The translations under genes and the position numbers were made by a program. The notes beneath the pieces were generated by a model. It saw nothing but the letters and a program-made list of their open reading frames with translations. It was not told the DNA's origin and did not search any database. Below are positions 36,642 through 44,985 of a DNA stretch of 64,000 bases, one piece after another. Every line of letters starts with the position of its first letter. Within the stretch, counting starts at the first letter, position 1. Source of the stretch: Nocardioides sp. JS614 (GTDB lineage: Bacteria > Actinomycetota > Actinomycetes > Propionibacteriales > Nocardioidaceae); contig NC_008699.1 of assembly GCF_000015265.1 (NCBI RefSeq), positions 1,736,001 to 1,800,000 of the forward strand, in the 5' to 3' direction.

Positions 36642-38711
36642 ATGCCGAGGACCGAGCTGCCACTGGTCGTGAACGTCAGCCTCGCCGGCCGTGAGCGTGA
36701 CTACGACGAGACCGTCACCTTCCTGCACCGCCGGTTCCGGATCAGGCGGATCGGCACGGACGGGGACCTCGCGGCCGCCGAGGAGCTGGTGCGTGCGATG
36801 GCGCCACGGGCCACGGCGATCGCGGTCAGCGGGCTGCGCGAGGCCAAGGCCAGCGGGCTGTACGACGGCGAGCTGACCGCGATCGAGCGGGTGGTCCGCG
36901 CCACCGACGCGGTCCCGGTCACGGACGGGCATGCCCTCCTCGGCGTGCTCCAGGAGTGGGCGGTACGGCGCGTCCAGACCGAGCTGCCGGGCTACTTCGA
37001 CAACGCCCGCACCGTCGTCCTCGGCGGCCAGAACCACGAGCGCACCACCCGGATCCTGCGCGAGTACACCGCCAACCTCGAGTTCGCCGACCCGCTGCTG
37101 CGCCTCGACCTGCCCGCCCGCCTCGACGCCAACCCGCTGCTCGCGGTCGCGGCGGACCTCGGCCGGTCCTCGCTGGGGCTGCTGCCGGGCCTGGTGCGGG
37201 CCCAGCTCCAGGCCCCTGGCCAGGTGGTCAGCCACGCCCTCGCCCGCCGCGCGGCCCGGGACTGCGACGTCGTCGTCGGGACGTACGAGGAGCTCGCGGG
37301 CTTCGGGCTCGAGGACCTCGCGGGCAAGACCCTGATCAGCAGGTCGATCTCCGCGGAGCGGCTCACCGAGCTGGGCGACCGCGGGGTCGACATGGTCATC
37401 GACGTGACGCCCCAGCCGTTCGGGGTCACCGTGAGCGCGGCGGTGCTCGAAGCGCTGATGCTGGCGACCGTGCACGCCTCCGGCCGGCTCACCAACGACG
37501 ACCTCCTGGAGATGATCGCCGCCGCCGGCTTCGAGCCACGGGTCCTCTACCCGAACGGGTTCAAGCGCAAGAGCCGGTTCGCGTTCGTCATCCACCCCCT
37601 GTCGCAGCAGTACTTCAACAACGTCGAGCCGCTCCGGACCCTCTCCAAGATCGCGCCGGGCGTGGTCATGGACGCCGTGGAGAAGGCGGTCGCCTATGCG
37701 CCGCCGTTCACCTACAGCCACGTCACCGGCATCGTCTCCCCGACCGGCGCGGAGGCGGAGGGCTGGCTGATCTCGGTCGGCGGCACCCCCAAGGAGCTGA
37801 TGGCGCACAGCCCCGAGTTCACCTACGGGCGGCTGCTCGCCGCGGCGGAGACGGCGCGCCGGCTGGGCGCCCAGATCATGGGTCTCGGCGCGTTCACCAA
37901 GGTGGTCGGCGATGCCGGGGTCACCGTGGCGAAGAAGGCGCCGCTCCCGATCACGACCGGCAACAGCTACAGCGCCGCCGGTGCCCTGTGGGCGGCGCAC
38001 GAGGCGCTGCTCCAGCTCGGCCTGGCGCCGGTGGACGACCAGGGTCACCTCAAGGGCAAGGCGATGGTGGTCGGCGCCACCGGGGCGATCGGCTCGGTGT
38101 GCGCACGCCTGCTCGCGCTCGCGAGCGCCGAGCTGTGGCTGGTCTCGCCGGAGTCCGCGAAGCTGCTCGCCCTCAAGCAGGAGATCCAGCGGGAGAACCC
38201 CAGGGCGAAGGTGCACGTCGCGGCCACGCCGGACGACCACCTGGCGGCGATGGACCTGATCGTCACCGCCACCTCCGGCGCCGGCAAGCGGGTGCTCGAC
38301 ATCATGGCGGTCAAGCCGGGCTGCGTGATCACCGACGTGGCGCGTCCGTTGGACCTCTCGGCCGAGGACGTGGCCCGGCGGCCGGACGTGCTCGTGGTGG
38401 AGTCGGGCGAGATCGAGCTGCCCGGCGACGTACGGATGAAGAACATCGGGCTGCCCAAGAACGTGGCCTACGCGTGCCTGGCCGAGACCGTCGTCCTCGC
38501 CCTCGAGGGCCGCTACGAGACGTTCACCGTCGGTCGCAACATCGAGTGGCCGAAGGTCAAGGAGATCTACAAGCTCGGGCTCAAGCACGGGATGCGCCTG
38601 GCGACGATCTCGGGGGTGAACGGCATCTACACCGCCGAGCACATCGCGGGCATCCGCGAGCGCGCGCTCGCGGCCCGAGCCGCCGCAGGGGCCAGCCGGA
38701 CCGGGTCGTGA
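36642..38711 (+). CDS. Large protein with C-terminal acyl-ACP reductase (AAR)-like domain
   Basis: A 689-residue protein. Residues about 350-670 resemble the long-chain acyl-ACP reductase of cyanobacteria: YSHVTGIVSPTGAEAEGW, IMGLGAFTKVVGDAGV, LPITTGNSYSAAGALWAA, then the Rossmann motif MVVGATGAIGSVCARLL (about 475-491) and ACLAETVVLALEGRYETFTV. That enzyme reduces fatty acyl-ACP/CoA to aldehyde. The first 350 residues are not recognised (NARTVVLGGQNHERTTRIL, PNGFKRKSRFAFVIHP) and are an added domain relative to the cyanobacterial enzyme. ATG 36642 has GAGGG 8 nt upstream; it starts 11 nt after the SDR gene. Aldehyde formation for wax esters is inferred. Confidence 0.6.
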   Translation: MPRTELPLVVNVSLAGRERDYDETVTFLHRRFRIRRIGTDGDLAAAEELVRAMAPRATAIAVSGLREAKASGLYDGELTAIERVVRATDAVPVTDGHALLGVLQEWAVRRVQTELPGYFDNARTVVLGGQNHERTTRILREYTANLEFADPLLRLDLPARLDANPLLAVAADLGRSSLGLLPGLVRAQLQAPGQVVSHALARRAARDCDVVVGTYEELAGFGLEDLAGKTLISRSISAERLTELGDRGVDMVIDVTPQPFGVTVSAAVLEALMLATVHASGRLTNDDLLEMIAAAGFEPRVLYPNGFKRKSRFAFVIHPLSQQYFNNVEPLRTLSKIAPGVVMDAVEKAVAYAPPFTYSHVTGIVSPTGAEAEGWLISVGGTPKELMAHSPEFTYGRLLAAAETARRLGAQIMGLGAFTKVVGDAGVTVAKKAPLPITTGNSYSAAGALWAAHEALLQLGLAPVDDQGHLKGKAMVVGATGAIGSVCARLLALASAELWLVSPESAKLLALKQEIQRENPRAKVHVAATPDDHLAAMDLIVTATSGAGKRVLDIMAVKPGCVITDVARPLDLSAEDVARRPDVLVVESGEIELPGDVRMKNIGLPKNVAYACLAETVVLALEGRYETFTVGRNIEWPKVKEIYKLGLKHGMRLATISGVNGIYTAEHIAGIRERALAARAAAGASRTGS

Positions 38712-38807
38712 CGCTCGGCGCGCGCACTGATGACGTTCGTCCCTGCCCGTCGACCGCGGAGGGCGTGACGATGGGCGCTACCAGCGGGTCATGAGGGTGA
38801 GGCGGTC

Positions 38808-40280
38808 ATGGGTGGACGACAGCGGTTGAGCGGCCAGGACGCGCTCTGGTTGGCGATGGACAAGCCCGGCAACCTGATGGTCGTCGACAGTCTCTTCTGG
38901 ACGGCCGAGCCGATCGACTGGGACCGCTTCCGTGAGGTGATGAGGGAGCGCTTCTGGGAACGGTACGACGTGGTCCGCAGCGTCATCGTGCGCGACGAGG
39001 ACGGCGCCCTGTGCTGGGAGGAGGTGCCCGAGGCCGACCTCGACGACCGCTTCGAGCAGGTGGTGCTCCCGGCGCCCGGGGGTGACGCGGAGCTGCAGGA
39101 CCTGATCGCCGCGCAGCGGGTGCTCCCGCTCGATCGCGGCGAGCCGCTGTGGCGTGCGGTGCTCGTGGACGGGTTCCACGGCGGCAGCGCCGTGCTGTTC
39201 CGGGGCCACCACTCGATCGCCGACGGGATCCGGATGGTCCAGCTCGTGCTGCGGGTCTTCGACTGCAGCCCCGACGGCGAGGACCCCGGCCCAGCGCGGA
39301 AGACGGCCAGGAAGACGGTGCGGAAGGCGCCTGATGCCGCTCGGACGCCGGTCCCGCGCCGGGGCGACACCTCCCTGACCGGCCGTGCGGTGGCCGCTGC
39401 GACCACCTCCCTGCAGGTCGCCCGGAGCGCGATGACCAACCCGGTAGGGGCCGCGCACAGCGCCCTCACGCTCTCCGAGGCCATGCTCGGCCGGTTCGGT
39501 GCCCTGCCGGTGGTCTCGGCGCTCCCCGGCGACGTCGACGCTGCTCGCAAGCTGGTCCTGGGGACCCGCAACGACACCACCGCGTGGAGCGGGACGGTGG
39601 GGGACCGCAAGGCGATCGCCTGGACCGCTCCGTTGTCCCTCGCCGAGGTCAAGGCGGTCGCGCACGCGCACGGGGCGACCGCGAACGACGTGCTGGTCAG
39701 CTGCGTCGCGCAGTCGCTGCGGGCGTACCTCGAGGCCCATGACGCGGTGTGCCACAGCGTCACGTGGGACGTGCCGGTCAACCTCAAGCCGTTCGACCCG
39801 GACCTGCCCGTCGAGCTCGGCAACGGGTTCGCGCTGGTGCAGCTCGAGCTGCCGACGAACATCGACGACCCGGTCCGCGCCCTCGACGTGGTGCGGCGCC
39901 GGATGAGCCGGATCAAGAACGGCCACGAGGCGGTCGTCGACTACGGGATCCAGGCCGCCATCGGTCGGATGAGCACGGCCCTCTACCGCGCGACCATCGA
40001 CCTCCTGGCCAACCGGGCGGTCGGAGTGCTGACGAACGTGCCGGGGCCGCAGGTGCCGCTCTACATCGCCGGGCGGAAGGTCGAGGCGATGCTGGGCTGG
40101 GCGCCGCTGACGGCCGACCAGGCGATGAGCCTGACGATCTACAGCTACGACGGCAAGGTGTTCGTCGGCCTCGCCGCCGACGCCGGCCTGGTGCCGGACC
40201 ACCAGCAGGTGGTCGACGGTTTCGCCCAGGCGTTCGCGCGCCTGGTCGAGCGGACCGAGGCGACCCGGCGCGCCGGCTGA
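38808..40280 (+). CDS. Wax ester synthase/diacylglycerol acyltransferase (WS/DGAT)
   Basis: A 490-residue bifunctional acyltransferase that esterifies fatty alcohols or diacylglycerol with acyl-CoA. The catalytic motif H134-H135-x-x-x-D139-G140 is in FRGHHSIADGIRMV. The N terminus LSGQDALWLAMDKPGN matches the family, and the C-terminal domain includes NVPGPQVPLYIAGRKV and the late GWAPL segment. ATG 38808 has GAGGGTGAGG upstream. It lies 96 nt after the AAR-like gene. With the two reductases it could complete an acyl-to-wax-ester pathway. Storage triglyceride synthesis is the alternative. Confidence 0.9.
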   Translation: MGGRQRLSGQDALWLAMDKPGNLMVVDSLFWTAEPIDWDRFREVMRERFWERYDVVRSVIVRDEDGALCWEEVPEADLDDRFEQVVLPAPGGDAELQDLIAAQRVLPLDRGEPLWRAVLVDGFHGGSAVLFRGHHSIADGIRMVQLVLRVFDCSPDGEDPGPARKTARKTVRKAPDAARTPVPRRGDTSLTGRAVAAATTSLQVARSAMTNPVGAAHSALTLSEAMLGRFGALPVVSALPGDVDAARKLVLGTRNDTTAWSGTVGDRKAIAWTAPLSLAEVKAVAHAHGATANDVLVSCVAQSLRAYLEAHDAVCHSVTWDVPVNLKPFDPDLPVELGNGFALVQLELPTNIDDPVRALDVVRRRMSRIKNGHEAVVDYGIQAAIGRMSTALYRATIDLLANRAVGVLTNVPGPQVPLYIAGRKVEAMLGWAPLTADQAMSLTIYSYDGKVFVGLAADAGLVPDHQQVVDGFAQAFARLVERTEATRRAG

Positions 40281-40308
40281 GCCCGGGGCCGAGGCGAGGG
40301 CCGCGCCG

Positions 40309-42561
40309 TCACCCGGCGCGCTGCAGCGTGCGGGTCAGCTGGTCGACGGCGCGGTCGACCTCCGCCTCGATCCGGCCGGCCGCCTCGCCCGGGGCCTCCC
40401 GGCCCTCGGCTGCGTGCCGCTCGATGGTCCGGGCCAGGCCGCCGGCCGCGAGTGCGCCGATGTTGTCGGCGGCGCCGGCGAGCTGGTGGGCCCGGGTGCG
40501 CACCGCCGGCCAGTCGTTCCGGGCGGCGGCTTCTGCAATGGTGTGGGCGAGGCTCGGCGCGGACGCTGCGAAGGCCTCGACCAGCGTGGGCAGCAGCCCT
40601 CCGGTGCTCGCGTTCCCCAGACCGCGCAGCAACGTGACGCGCTCCAGGTCGAGGGCCGGACCGAGGTCCTCGGTCGGATGCCCGTCGGCCGGTGCGGGCT
40701 CCTCGTCGGACGGTGCGCCCTGGTCGACCGGCTCGGCCGGAGCCCACTGGCTGAGCACCCGGTCCAAGGTGGCCGCGTCGACCGGCTTGGCCACGAACCC
40801 GTCCATCCCGGCGGCGAGCGCGCGCCGCTTGTCGTCCTCGGTGGCGGACGCGGTCATCGCGATGATCGGCAGTCGGGTCCCGACCTCACGGCTGCGGATC
40901 TCCGCGGTCGCCTGGTAGCCGTCCATGATCGGCATCTGGCCGTCCATCAGCACCGCGGTGTAGGACTGGCGCGCGACGGCCGCGACCGCTTCCTTGCCGT
41001 CGCCGGCGAGGTCCACCTCGAAGCCGAGCCTGGTGAGCAGGCCCTCGGCGACCAGCTGGTTGATCGAGTTGTCCTCGGCGACCAGCACCCGGCCGCGGCT
41101 CGGCGCCGACCCGCGGCTCGGCGCCGACCCGCGGGGCGGGGCCGGCGCGTCCGGCTCGGGAGCGGTCGGTGCGGGCGGCGCCAGCAGCTCGGTCAGCCGG
41201 CTCCGGAGCTCGCTCAGGCGGACCGGTTTGGTCACGACCGTGCTCACGCCGGCGCGGAGCACGGCGTCGTGGTCGAGCTCGGCCGTCGCGGACAGCAGGA
41301 CGGGGCGGCTGTCCCGCAACGCGGGGTCGGCCCCGATCGCAGCCAGCACCTCGAGGCCGTCGACGCCCGGCAGCCGGGAGTCGACCAGGACGACGGCGTA
41401 CGGGTCCGCGGCCGCCGCGGCGGCCCGCATCAGCGTCAGCACCGCCTCCGGGCGCCCGGTCACGTCGGTACGGAGCCCCGCCTCGGTCAGCTGGGCACCG
41501 AGGACGCGACGCTGGGTCGCGTTGTCGTCGACGAGCAGGGCGCGCGCGTCCGCGGGGATCCCCCTGGCCGGGTCCGCGTCCCGGCTGGTGTCCAGGTCCG
41601 CGGCGGTGAGCGGTACGGCGAACCAGAACGTGCTGCCGTGGCCCTCCTGGCTCTCGAAGCCGATGGTCCCACCCATCAGGCGGACCAGGCGTCGCGAGAT
41701 CGCGAGACCGAGACCGGTGCCGCCGTACCTACGCGTGGTGGACGCCTCGGCCTGGGTGAACGACCGGAACAGGCGCGCCTGCGCGGCCTGCGGGATGCCG
41801 ATGCCGGTGTCGACGACCTCGAACCGGACGGGGGTCTCGCCCGGACTCGCGGCCGGCTGGCCGGACCGGTCCAGGGTCGCCCGGATCACGACCTCTCCGG
41901 TGGACGTGAACTTCACCGCGTTCGAGGCGAGGTTCAGGAGCACCTGGCGCAGGCGGGCCTCGTCGCCGACGAGGCCCGCGGGCAGGTCCGGGACCGCCTC
42001 GACGACGAGCTCCACGTCCTTGCGAGCCGCGCTGTTCGCCACCAGGCCGGCAACGGCGTCCAGGGTCCGCCGGGGATCGAACGGCGCCCGCTCGAGGTCG
42101 AGCATCCCCGCCTCGATCTTGGAGAAGTCGAGGATGTCGTCGATCAGCGTCAGCAGCGTGGTCCCGGCCTCGCTCAGACCCTTGGCGTAGCGCCGTTGGG
42201 TCTCGTCGAGCTCGGTGTCGAGCAGCAGCCGGGTCAGGCCGATGACCCCGTTCATCGGGGTCCGGATCTCGTGGCTCATCGTGGCCAGGAACGCCGACTT
42301 GGCGGCGGTGGCGGCCTCCGCCTCCTTGCGGGCGCGCACCGCCTCCCGGCGCGTGATCTCGAGGTCGTGGGTGCGCGCCTCGATCCGCTTCTCGAGGTCG
42401 GTCCGGCTGGCGCTGAGCTCCTCGGCGAGCATGTTGATGCCGAAGATCACCGCGTCCAGGTCCTCGTCGCCGGCGATCCGGGCGCCGCGGGCATCGAGGT
42501 CGCCGGTCGCCAGCCTGGTCAGCAGCTCGATGACGGGCTGGATCCGCTCGTGGCTGGTCAT
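40309..42561 (-). CDS. Hybrid sensor histidine kinase (HisKA-HATPase-REC-REC-HPt)
   Basis: A 750-residue soluble multi-domain phosphorelay protein. In order: HAMP-like/coiled coil (about 1-85), HisKA with phospho-His97 in ATMSHEIRTPMNGV, HATPase (NLASNAVKFT, DTGIGIP, GGTGLGLAIS), a first receiver (VVLVDSRLPGVDG), a Pro/Ser/Arg linker containing a duplicated RGSAPS unit, a second receiver (AVLMDGQMPIMDG) and a C-terminal HPt with His in RTRAHQLAGAADN. No transmembrane helix is seen, so it is cytoplasmic. It overlaps the STAS-like gene upstream by 4 nt, and that small protein probably feeds it the signal. No DNA-binding response regulator is adjacent. Confidence 0.9.
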   Translation of the reverse strand: MTSHERIQPVIELLTRLATGDLDARGARIAGDEDLDAVIFGINMLAEELSASRTDLEKRIEARTHDLEITRREAVRARKEAEAATAAKSAFLATMSHEIRTPMNGVIGLTRLLLDTELDETQRRYAKGLSEAGTTLLTLIDDILDFSKIEAGMLDLERAPFDPRRTLDAVAGLVANSAARKDVELVVEAVPDLPAGLVGDEARLRQVLLNLASNAVKFTSTGEVVIRATLDRSGQPAASPGETPVRFEVVDTGIGIPQAAQARLFRSFTQAEASTTRRYGGTGLGLAISRRLVRLMGGTIGFESQEGHGSTFWFAVPLTAADLDTSRDADPARGIPADARALLVDDNATQRRVLGAQLTEAGLRTDVTGRPEAVLTLMRAAAAAADPYAVVLVDSRLPGVDGLEVLAAIGADPALRDSRPVLLSATAELDHDAVLRAGVSTVVTKPVRLSELRSRLTELLAPPAPTAPEPDAPAPPRGSAPSRGSAPSRGRVLVAEDNSINQLVAEGLLTRLGFEVDLAGDGKEAVAAVARQSYTAVLMDGQMPIMDGYQATAEIRSREVGTRLPIIAMTASATEDDKRRALAAGMDGFVAKPVDAATLDRVLSQWAPAEPVDQGAPSDEEPAPADGHPTEDLGPALDLERVTLLRGLGNASTGGLLPTLVEAFAASAPSLAHTIAEAAARNDWPAVRTRAHQLAGAADNIGALAAGGLARTIERHAAEGREAPGEAAGRIEAEVDRAVDQLTRTLQRAG
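41093..41128. repeat. 18-bp tandem duplication in kinase linker
   Basis: Two exact copies of an 18-nt unit (CCGCGGCTCGGCGCCGAC) lie in tandem within the histidine kinase gene. They encode a repeated RGSAPS element in the linker between the two receiver domains, so the duplication is in frame. Confidence 0.8.
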
Positions 42562-42926
42562 GGCTGCGCCTGGAGCCAGGCGATCGCGTCGGCCTCGGAG
42601 CCGAACATCCGGACCGGGTTCTCGCCGCGCTTGAGGCCCAGGAAGAAGTTCGCGAGCATCCGTGCCGGTGCGTTGTCGGCGACCAGCGCGACCGCGCGGT
42701 AGTGCGGGTTCTGGTCGATGAAGTACTCGCGGGCGTCACGGTCGATCTGCACGCCGTCGCGCAGGTCCACCAGCGAGAGCACCCGGCCCCGACCCAGGGC
42801 GTGGATCTCCTCGTCGATGGCCTTCGCCAGGGCGAGGTCGCAGTGCGCGCCCGGCTGCCAGTCCGTGCGCGCCACGCCGGCGCGCTCGTCCCACGAGACC
42901 CGGTAGCCCTTGTCTGCGGTCGCCAC
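42558..42926 (-). CDS. Small STAS/SpoIIAA-like protein coupled to the hybrid kinase
   Basis: A 122-residue protein. A central VLSLVDLRDGVQIDRDAREYF strand-helix pattern and the end PVRMFGSEADAIAWL resemble small STAS-like or SpoIIAA-like proteins. No catalytic residue set is evident. GTG 42926 is preferred to the longer ATG 42986 because GAGGGGT lies 6-7 nt before it. Its stop overlaps the kinase ATG by 4 nt, so the two are made together and probably interact. Family assignment is tentative. Confidence 0.6.
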   Translation of the reverse strand: MATADKGYRVSWDERAGVARTDWQPGAHCDLALAKAIDEEIHALGRGRVLSLVDLRDGVQIDRDAREYFIDQNPHYRAVALVADNAPARMLANFFLGLKRGENPVRMFGSEADAIAWLQAQP

Positions 42927-43099
42927 AGCGTCACCCCTCAACTCATCCCCACGCCCAGCGTAGGTCAGGTGCCCCCCGGCATTCATGAAGATCGGCAGGC
43001 TCGAGACCGGTCTGAGGGCGCGAGAGAGTCGTCCAGATCACGACGTGCCGAGTCCGGATGTGCGGGGGCAGGGCGGGTGACCCTCAGCTCGGATCCAGC

Positions 43100-43303
43100 T
43101 CAGCGGAAGGCGCAGCTGCCGCTGAGGCCGCACCGGCGCAGGATCATCGCCGCCGGGCAGAAGCCGGTGAAGCTGGACTGCAGCAGGTTGAGGCCGACGA
43201 AGGTGGTCAGCAGCAGCCACCAGGGAGAGACGAGGGCGACGAGCAGGACGCTGATCAGGATGAGGGTGCCGGCGAGGGTGAGAACGGCGCGGTCGATGCT
43301 CAT
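43100..43303 (-). CDS. YgaP-like DUF2892 small membrane protein
   Basis: A 67-residue protein with two membrane helices (VLTLAGTLILISVLLVALVS and WWLLLTTFVGLNLLQSSFTG) followed by FCPAAMILRRCG. The W-x3-T-x-FVGLNLLQSSFTGFCPA pattern is characteristic of the YgaP transmembrane domain family (DUF2892), which is often fused to, or next to, rhodanese sulfurtransferases. A CsoR-type operator covers its promoter, and it is divergent from a sulfide:quinone oxidoreductase remnant. A role in sulfide or persulfide handling is likely. Confidence 0.8.
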   Translation of the reverse strand: MSIDRAVLTLAGTLILISVLLVALVSPWWLLLTTFVGLNLLQSSFTGFCPAAMILRRCGLSGSCAFR

Positions 43304-43403
43304 GAGTACGGCGGGTCCTTCGGCTTCGGGGTTGCGGGCAGGCGGGGTCGGGACGAGCGAGGTCCAAAGGCCCGGTCGTCGGGTCTCTGGACCCTCGTCC
43401 CAC

Positions 43404-43421
43404 TATACCCCGGGGGGTATA
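43404..43421. promoter_or_regulatory. CsoR/CstR-family operator over divergent promoters
   Basis: TATACCCC (43404-43411) and GGGGTATA (43414-43421) form a perfect palindrome with a 2-nt GG spacer, matching the G-tract operators bound by CsoR-family proteins. It overlaps a reverse-strand -10 TATAGT (43402-43407) for the YgaP-like gene and the region upstream of the SQR-like gene. No csoR-family gene is in the window. Confidence 0.7.
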
Positions 43422-43462
43422 TCTGGTGTCACCTCGGGTACACCCGGAGAGAGGCTCGAGAG

Positions 43463-44098
43463 ATGCGCAAGAAGGTCCTGGTGCTCGGCGCCAACTTCGG
43501 AGGACTGACCGCGGCGCTCGCGGTCCGGCACGAGCTGGACGGCGACGTCGACGTGACGGTGGTCTCCGCCAGTGACCACTTCCTGTTCAACCCCCTGCCC
43601 GCTGACGGGGAGCGGCTGCCGTTCGGCTTCGGCATGGTGGTGCCGCCGTTCGTCGGGCAGGACTTCCTCACCCGGTCCGACGGCCTGGCGGACGAGAAGG
43701 GCTACGTGCAGGTGCGCCCGACCTACCAGAGCGAGAAGTACGACGACGTCTACGCGGTCGGCGTGGCTGCGGCCGTGGACGTGCCGTGGCAGACCCCGAC
43801 GCCGGTCGGGATCCCCAAGACCGGGTTCCCGGCCGAGGTGATGGCGCACACCGCCGCCGCCAACATCGCCGCGCAGGTCAAGGGCGAGGTCCCGACCCGG
43901 ACGAAGTCGTTCGGGGACATCAAGGCGGTCTGTGTGATGGACGCCGGAAACAACGGCGTGATCCTCCTCGCCGACAAGATGCTGCCGCCGCGCAAGCACG
44001 GGGTGCTGATCCCGGGCCCGCAGGCGCACCTGATGAAGCTCGGCTTCGAGAAGTACTTCCTCTGGAAGATGCGCCACCGCCACGTCCAGCTGCCCTGA
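43463..44098 (+). CDS. Sulfide:quinone oxidoreductase-like protein with large internal deletion
   Basis: The frame encodes 211 residues. The N-terminal FAD-binding segment VLVLGANFGGLTAALAVRHEL and the C-terminal third (VYAVGVAAAVDVPWQTPTP, VCVMDAGNNGVILLADK, GPQAHLMKLGFEKYFLWKM) match the SQR/FAD-dependent oxidoreductase family. That family is normally about 390 residues. About 180-190 residues between residues 43 and 47 are missing without breaking the frame: HFLFNPL runs straight into PADGERLPF. The lost part includes the central catalytic region, so it is probably inactive. A good ribosome site (GGAGAGAGG) precedes the ATG. It is divergent from a YgaP-like gene under a CsoR-type operator. 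Confidence 0.75.
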   Translation: MRKKVLVLGANFGGLTAALAVRHELDGDVDVTVVSASDHFLFNPLPADGERLPFGFGMVVPPFVGQDFLTRSDGLADEKGYVQVRPTYQSEKYDDVYAVGVAAAVDVPWQTPTPVGIPKTGFPAEVMAHTAAANIAAQVKGEVPTRTKSFGDIKAVCVMDAGNNGVILLADKMLPPRKHGVLIPGPQAHLMKLGFEKYFLWKMRHRHVQLP

Positions 44099-44150
44099 CC
44101 CCCCACACGTCGGTCGTCCCGACTCCGGCGGCCGGCGAGGGCGAGGGGGA

Positions 44151-44186
44151 CGGCCGTGGCGGTCGCTCAGGCGACCGCCACGGCCG
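44151..44186. terminator. Perfect 16-bp hairpin at the end of the YwiC gene
   Basis: CGGCCGTGGCGGTCGC (44151-44166) pairs perfectly with GCGACCGCCACGGCCG (44171-44186) across a TCAG loop. The loop includes the YwiC gene stop codon, and the right arm lies in its coding sequence. Placed between convergent genes, it can act as a bidirectional terminator; no U tract is seen. Confidence 0.75.
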
Positions 44187-44985
44187 CGCCCGCTGCCGCG
44201 AGCACGACCACGAACCCCCCGAGCTCGACCATGCCGATGGTGCCGGGCCGCATCCCGGACCAGTCGCGGCGCAGCGCACGGGCCGCGAGCACCGCGAAGC
44301 CGGGTACCAGGAGCCAGCCCGCCGGCAGCCCCCAGACGAGCGCGAGCAGCGGGGAGGCGAGCAGGCAGGCCACGGCGAACGCGCGAGACGCCCGGGCGTA
44401 CCGCGGGTCCCGGCGCTCGCGCAGCAGCGACTTCACGTGCAGCGTCGAGCCGAGCAGGACGACCGCGCACACCAGCGCGAGCAGCCACGCCTGGTCCGGC
44501 ACGGCCGCGAGCAGTCCCGCGGGCATCGACTCGTCGGGGTCGTCGCCGACCAACCCGGTCACCACGACGATCCCCGAGCACTGGGCCACGAACACCGCGT
44601 CGTTGACGAGGTCCCGCTCCCGGTTGCGCCGGGCGTACGCGAGGTTGACGGCGAACGAGGCGAGGTAGAGCAGCGCGACCCACAGCAGCCACGGCCGCAT
44701 CACCGCCACCGCGAGACCGGCCGGGGCGAACAGCGCGGCCCACACGAGAAGGGGCCGGCGGAACCGCTCCGGCCTGCGCGCCCGGACGTAGCTGAGCACG
44801 AAGTACGACGCCGGGTAGGCGGCGATCCACGCCCAGGCGAGCGGCAGCCAGGCCCAGGCCGGGTCCCCGACCAGGAAGCCGAGCGCCAGCGGGAGCCCCA
44901 GGAACGCCCACGCGCCGTGCTGCGGCGGGAACAGCGAGGTGCGCTGTGCGGTGCGGTTCCGGGGTGCGTGGTCGGGCGCGGTCAC
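44167..44985 (-). CDS. YwiC-like family membrane protein
   Basis: A 272-residue integral membrane protein with about eight helices. The N-terminal signature FPPQHGAWAFLGLPLALGFL is that of the YwiC-like family, in which QHGAW is the most conserved motif; DLVNDAVFVAQCSG lies mid-protein. The family's function is not firmly known; members often sit near nitrate/nitrite genes, which are absent here. GTG 44985 lies 6 nt after TAGGCT, so the transcript is probably leaderless. A 16-bp hairpin overlaps its 3' end. Confidence 0.8.
   Translation of the reverse strand: MTAPDHAPRNRTAQRTSLFPPQHGAWAFLGLPLALGFLVGDPAWAWLPLAWAWIAAYPASYFVLSYVRARRPERFRRPLLVWAALFAPAGLAVAVMRPWLLWVALLYLASFAVNLAYARRNRERDLVNDAVFVAQCSGIVVVTGLVGDDPDESMPAGLLAAVPDQAWLLALVCAVVLLGSTLHVKSLLRERRDPRYARASRAFAVACLLASPLLALVWGLPAGWLLVPGFAVLAARALRRDWSGMRPGTIGMVELGGFVVVLAAAGAAVAVA

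Noticed and set aside
33772..36663. 963-codon reverse frame
   Set aside because: It is opposite the ABC permease and SDR genes, both of which have firm motifs. The frame itself has none.
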